Shown piece after piece: positions 59,256 through 64,000 of a DNA stretch of 64,000 nt (its first letter is position 1; each line of letters begins with the position of its first letter). Location of the stretch: NCBI RefSeq assembly GCF_000247695.1, contig NW_004624783.1:4858516-4922515 (forward strand), written 5' to 3'. A program made the position numbers and the translations under genes. The DNA is from Heterocephalus glaber. Its lineage: Eukaryota > Chordata > Mammalia > Rodentia > Bathyergidae. Below the pieces are notes generated by a model that did not search any database, was not told the DNA's origin, and worked only from the letters and a program-made list of their open reading frames with translations.

Positions 59256-61903
59256 TTTAAAAAATAGAACCAAAACTATAGTTTTTCTGAATTTGCTTAC
59301 CATTTAAACAAACTATTTTAACAATAAAGTTAACATTAAGTAAAATACTAAGAAAGGAATGTTAGCAACATTAGTTGAAGGTACCTCCAAGTTTAAATTT
59401 TGGAAAAATTTATCCCTTGCCATCTAGACAAAGTAAAAATCCATTTTTTCCCTTCTACATCCTGTAGGAAATAAACACTAATTATTCACAATAATGCTTC
59501 CCACTGGCTTCTGCATTAATTTATCTCTCAAGCACAACCTGTGAACCAGAGAAACAGTAACTACACATTATACTATAAAGGAACAAAAAGATAATTTATA
59601 CATACACAGAGAATTTTAGGTAGGTATTTACATTCTATGTAAAATACATAACATGTGCTAAACATACAAAATAAATACTTGCACACATATGTATATACGT
59701 ACATATATACACACATACACGTGGTGGTTAAATGGAGAGGTGCGGTGTCAGAATACTTAGGATAAAATCCTGGCTTTGAACCAGCACTCCAAAAAATTCT
59801 CAAGGATATCCTAGAAAGTGGCAATGAAGCAAACAGTAGATAAAGTCTAACAGAATGAATATACCAGGTAGGGTGAGCAGTTAAACAGAAGGGAAAGAAA
59901 GAGAATCAGCAACAGGAAAACAATGCAATGACAGGATAAGTCAACACCCTTAGGTAATAACTCTGAATGTGAATGGTAATGTCAATTCCTCAATTGAAAG
60001 ACACAGATGGGCAGAATGGATCAAGAAACAAAATCCAACAGGATGCTATATACCAGAAACACATTTAATCCAAAAGGAAACTCACTGACTAAAACTCAAA
60101 AGATCGAAAGCAATATTCCATGCAATGGGAACATATACAAAAAAACCAGGAGTAGCTATTCTATTTTCAGACAAAGCGGGTTTCAGGCCAAAACTCATCA
60201 GAAGGCAAAGAAGGTCCTTATAAATTGGTTATGGGAACAATTCAACAGAGGGAACAATTACTAACATATATGCACTGAACAACAGTACATCCACCTTCAT
60301 AAAACAAGTACTCCTGGACATAAAAGATCAGACAAACCTTAATATAATTATACTGGAGAATCTCAATACTCCACTGTCACAAATGGATCAACCAGACAAA
60401 TAATCAACAAATATCAGTACTGAAGAAAACCTTCAAACAAATGGATTTAATAGATATCTACAGTGACCCACCCAATAACAGCAGAATATGTATTATTCTC
60501 CAAAAGAGACCACATATAGCCAATGAAGCATACTTAAGTAAATGCAAAATAATCAAGTTATAGCATGCATAGTATCAGACCATAGCACAATGAAACTAGA
60601 AATCAATGACAAAAGAAAACACAAATTATGCAAACACATGGAAATTTTAAAAATACACTCTTGAATAATCACGGGTTACAGAAGAAATCAAGGAAGAAAT
60701 AAGACAGTTTCTAGTACTAAACAATAATGCTGGTACAACGTATCAGAACTTATGGGACAGAATGAAAGCAGTCCTAAGAGGGAAGTTTATAGCTTTGAAA
60801 AATATCCACATCACAAAAACAGAGCAAGCCCAAATAAATAACCTAACAATGCATCTCAAAGTCCTAGAAAATCAAGAACAATTCAAATCTGAAGTTAGTA
60901 CAAGGAAGGAAATTATAAAGACCAAAGCAGAAATCAATAAAGTTGAAATTAAAAAATACAAAGAATAAATGAATCAAAGAGCTGATTCTTCAAAAGAATA
61001 AATGAAATAGACAAACTTTAGCCAATCTTACAAAAAAAAAAAAAAGTGAAAACGTAACGGACACTGACAAAATCCAGAAGATTATTAGCAACTACTTTGC
61101 AAACCCGTATGCCAATAAATTGGAGAATTCAGAAGAAAAAGATTCCTAGATACACATGAATTACCAAAATTGAATCAAGGAGATAAAGGACCATACATCA
61201 TGACCAAGTAGGCTTCATTTCAGGGATGGTTCAACACATGCAAATCAACAAATTTAAACAGCACATAAACAGAAGCAAGGACAAAAATCACATGATTATC
61301 TTAATAGACATAGAAAAAGCCTTTGTCAAAATCCAACACCCATTCATGATAAAAACTCTGAAGAAAATAGGTATAATACTTTATCTCAACTGGATAAAAG
61401 TCATTTATGACAAACCTGCTGCCAACATCATATTAAATGGGGAAAAGCCAAAAGCTTTCCCTCTAAAATCCGAAATAAGACAAGGATGTCCAGTATCACC
61501 ACTCCAGTTCAATATAGTACTCAAAACATTAGCAAGAGCAGGTAGTCAAGAAAAAGAAATAAAAGTTATGATACGAAAGAAAGAAGTGGAGTTATCATTA
61601 TTTGCAGATGACATGATCCTCTACAGAGAAGACACAAAATATTCCACAAAAGACTCCTATAATTAATAACCAAATTCAACAACATAGTAGGATACACAAT
61701 CAACACACAAAAATCAAGTGTTCCCACAAACCAATAATTAACTCACTGAGAAAGAAATTAGGAAAAAAATATCATTCACAATAGCACCAAGAAAAATTAA
61801 ATACTTACGTAAAAACCTAAGCAACAAAGTGAAAGATGTCTAAAACAAAAACTATGGTACTCTGAAAACACAAACTGAAGAGGACATCAAAAAATGAACA
61901 GAT

Positions 61904-61994
61904 AGGGGCCGGGGATTTAGCTCAGTGGTTCCAGCGCCTGCCTCACAAGCACAAGGTCCCGAGTTTGATCCCCTGTACCAAAAAAAAAAACAAA
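61904..61994 (+). mobile_element. ID-like SINE inside the L1
   Basis: GGGGCCGGGGATTTAGCTCA to CTGTACC; TGAACAGATA / CTGAACAGATA duplication cut from the L1. Confidence 0.92.
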
Positions 61995-62625
61995 AACCAA
62001 ACAAACAAAAAACTGAACAGATAAATCTCCTATTCCTGGATATGCAGAAATAAACAAAGTCAAAATGGCCATATTTCCAAAACTGATATATAGATTGAAT
62101 GCAAGCCCAATCAAAATACCAACAGCATTCTTCACAGAACTGGAGAAAACAATTCTAAAACACACATGAAACAACAGAACAGAGGATGCAAAAACAACGC
62201 CAACCACATTCAGCTTTATCTTTGACAAAGGGGCCCAAAACATACACTGGAGAAAAGGTAGCCTCTTTAATATATGGTGCTGGGCAAACTGATTTTTACA
62301 TGAAGAATACTGAATCTAGACCCATAACACTCACCATATACTAAGCTAAAATCAAAATGGATCAAAGATCTAAATGCCAAAACAAAGTCCTGGAAGATAA
62401 AATTCGTAAAACTCTTGAAGTCATAGGCATAGGCAAGGACTTTCTGAACAGAACCCTGGTTGCACAGAAAATACCAAGAATCAACAAATGGGATCATATA
62501 AAATTAAAAAGCTTCTGCACAGTAAAGGAAACAGCCAACAGAGTGAAGAGACAACCTACAGAACTGGAAAAAAATTTTTGCCTGGTACTCTTCAGAGGAC
62601 TAATATCTGTAATATACAGAGATAC

Positions 62626-62628
62626 AAA

Positions 62629-62667
<39 letters not shown>

Positions 62668-62669
62668 AA
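62626..62669. repeat. (AAAT)n microsatellite
   Basis: About 11 AAAT units inside the L1 ORF2 relic. Confidence 0.95.
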
Positions 62670-63216
62670 GACCCAAGCAAAAAATTGGCAAATGAAATGA
62701 ATAGGCACTTCTCAAAAGAAGTGCAAATGGCTCATATATACAAGAAGAAATGTTCAACATTACTAGCCATTAGAGAAATGCAAATTAAAACAACATTGAG
62801 ATTCCATCTTACCCCACAAAGAATGGCCATCATCAAGAAATCAACAAATCCTAGGGAGGCTGCAGGGAAAAGGGAACACTCCAAAATTGTTGGTGAGAAT
62901 ATAAACTAGTACTGTATCACCACTATGGAAATAGCATGGAGATTCCTCAAAAAACTAAAGCAAGAAATTACATTTGACCCAGATATTCACAAGACTAAAA
63001 GCAAACATGATCAAGGAGATATATGGTGAAATGTTTGATTACATGATTTTGTAATTAGTCAGTAAAGGTAATTATGTAAAACTATAACCATATTTTAAAT
63101 TGTTTTGTGACACATCAAACTATAAAAGCATTAGTTAGCCAACTATAACACCATATTCATTATTATGAGTTATGAATAGGCTGAGAATATAGTATGTCAA
63201 TAATCTAGAGCTGATC

Positions 63217-63377
63217 TAATTTGTTTGTTTGTTTGTTTGAGACAAGGTCTCACTAGGTAGTTCAGGCTGACCTTGAACTCACTATGTACCTCAGGCTGGC
63301 CTTGAACTCCTGGCAATCCTCCTGCCTCAGCCTCCTGAATGCTGGGATTATACCTGTGTGCCACCATGCCTGGCCAT
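63217..63377 (-). mobile_element. B1 SINE
   Basis: GAGACAAGGTCTCACTAGG to GCCACCATGCCTGGCC with a (GTTT)n tail; well kept. Confidence 0.9.
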
Positions 63378-63692
63378 GCTGATTTAATTTTTAATGGTTA
63401 GGACTTGAGTTCCTGCAATTTAGCAACTTGACCTTCACAGCAAAACTTTTTTGTATTATTTTAACATTCACAAAATTTCACTTGCTCTGTAAAATATTTT
63501 AACAATAATGCCTTTACTTTGTATTTTCCTTTGAAAGAGGAAAGCAAAAAAATAATTAAATAACAACATCTACAAAATACATGATTTTCACAGTATTTAC
63601 ATTATCTTTTTCTTAAAGTTGCAAAGAGAAAGACTCATCTCCAAAGCTAGGTAACACCAACAATAGCTGATAATGTTAATTAAAAGTTTTCA

Positions 63693-64000
63693 GAGCCCAC
63701 TGCGGACAGGCAGGTCTGCGCATGCCCTACCAAGGTCCCGAGTCATGCAGAAAACACACAATCACCCCGCTGCAGACAGGCAGGTATGTGCACGCCCTAC
63801 CAAGGTCCCGAATCACTCCACACCCAGGCAACAATCCACTGGAACCCTCCCCCCCGCTCCTCTGTACAGCCACCTGGTTCCACACCACAAAGACACAGAG
63901 GATAACAGACCACCAGACCACCAGACCACGGTACTGAGTCCTGCTGCTCCCAGCCCAAAGGTAGGGGCTTCTGAGCCGCCGACCCACTGCTCCTGGTCCA
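63693..64000 (+). repeat. GC-rich element start with a 70-base tandem repeat (incomplete)
   Basis: A unit from about 63,701 (TGCGGACAGGCAGGTCTGCG...GCCCTACCAAGGTCCCGA) recurs with period 70 at 63,771. Sequence after it stays GC-rich and includes ACCACCAG repeats near 63,910. It stands out from the AT-rich intron. A tandem monomer start is typical of rodent L1 5' UTRs, but the window ends before any ORF1. Confidence 0.5.

Larger units (their letters stand above)
59780..63010 (+). mobile_element. Decayed L1 LINE (ORF2 endonuclease and reverse transcriptase parts)
   Basis: The order fits L1 ORF2. Endonuclease-like sequence lies about 59,950-60,560 (peptide pieces like GVAILFSDKAGF in shifted frames). 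The reverse-transcriptase core starts near 61,205 and includes [13 protein letters not shown] and the catalytic FADD at 61,601-61,612. The C-terminal part GKDFLNRTLVAQKIPRINK lies near 62,430. Many stops and frameshifts; the longest open piece is 146 codons. It has no ORF1 that I can recognise and no intact product. Confidence 0.85.

Noticed and set aside
61226..61666. 146-codon ORF with a reverse-transcriptase FADD motif
   Set aside because: It is a piece of a decayed L1 with upstream and downstream frames broken; not a working gene.

Overview
This is mammalian genomic DNA: split genes with GT-AG introns, long introns and 3' UTRs, and dense SINE, LINE and LTR repeats. It carries parts of two convergent protein genes. 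The 3' part of PODXL (podocalyxin) lies on the + strand: seven exons between 19,330 and 26,355, then a 3' UTR that probably ends near 30,190. The last three coding exons of MKLN1 (muskelin) lie on the - strand at 56,842-56,740, 49,950-49,896 and 42,499-42,378, followed by a repeat-poor 3' UTR of about 9 kb that probably ends near 33,355. The two tails point at each other across roughly 3 kb. From memory, human chromosome 7q32 has the same convergent neighbours, so the order looks ancestral.

Host. The repeats are those of a rodent: tRNA-derived ID-like SINEs, 7SL-derived B1 SINEs, and B1-dID dimers in which a B1 is joined to an ID-type unit. About 30 copies of one young ID-like subfamily, with A-tails and readable target-site duplications, point to recent amplification. 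B1 together with B1-dID and a divergent ID family argues against mouse and rat. It would fit a castorid (beaver) or a related lineage, but the species is inference only.

Layout. 1-19,329 is PODXL intron 1, holding nested MLT1/MaLR LTRs, old L1, L2, MER20 and many SINEs. 19,330-26,355 holds PODXL exons for the mucin domain, the four-cysteine domain, the membrane span and the PDZ-binding tail. 26,356 to about 30,190 is the PODXL 3' UTR. 30,190-33,355 is the gap between the two gene ends. 33,355-42,377 is the MKLN1 3' UTR. 42,500-64,000 is MKLN1 intron plus two internal exons, with two old L1 copies, an L2, MIRs, a long decayed L1 at about 59,780-63,010, and a GC-rich tandem repeat start at 63,693 that runs off the window.

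The two genes are not known to act together. Podocalyxin is a sialomucin of the apical membrane; muskelin is a kelch-repeat subunit of the CTLH E3 ubiquitin ligase. The less ordinary signals are two fold-back elements built from inverted copies of a mariner transposase 3' end, a pair of short MITEs in opposite orientation, inverted B1 copies inside the MKLN1 3' UTR, a possible intron-retention form of PODXL that would lose the membrane anchor, and a composite retro-insertion at 57,670. No new gene system, CRISPR array or bacterial-type element was found.
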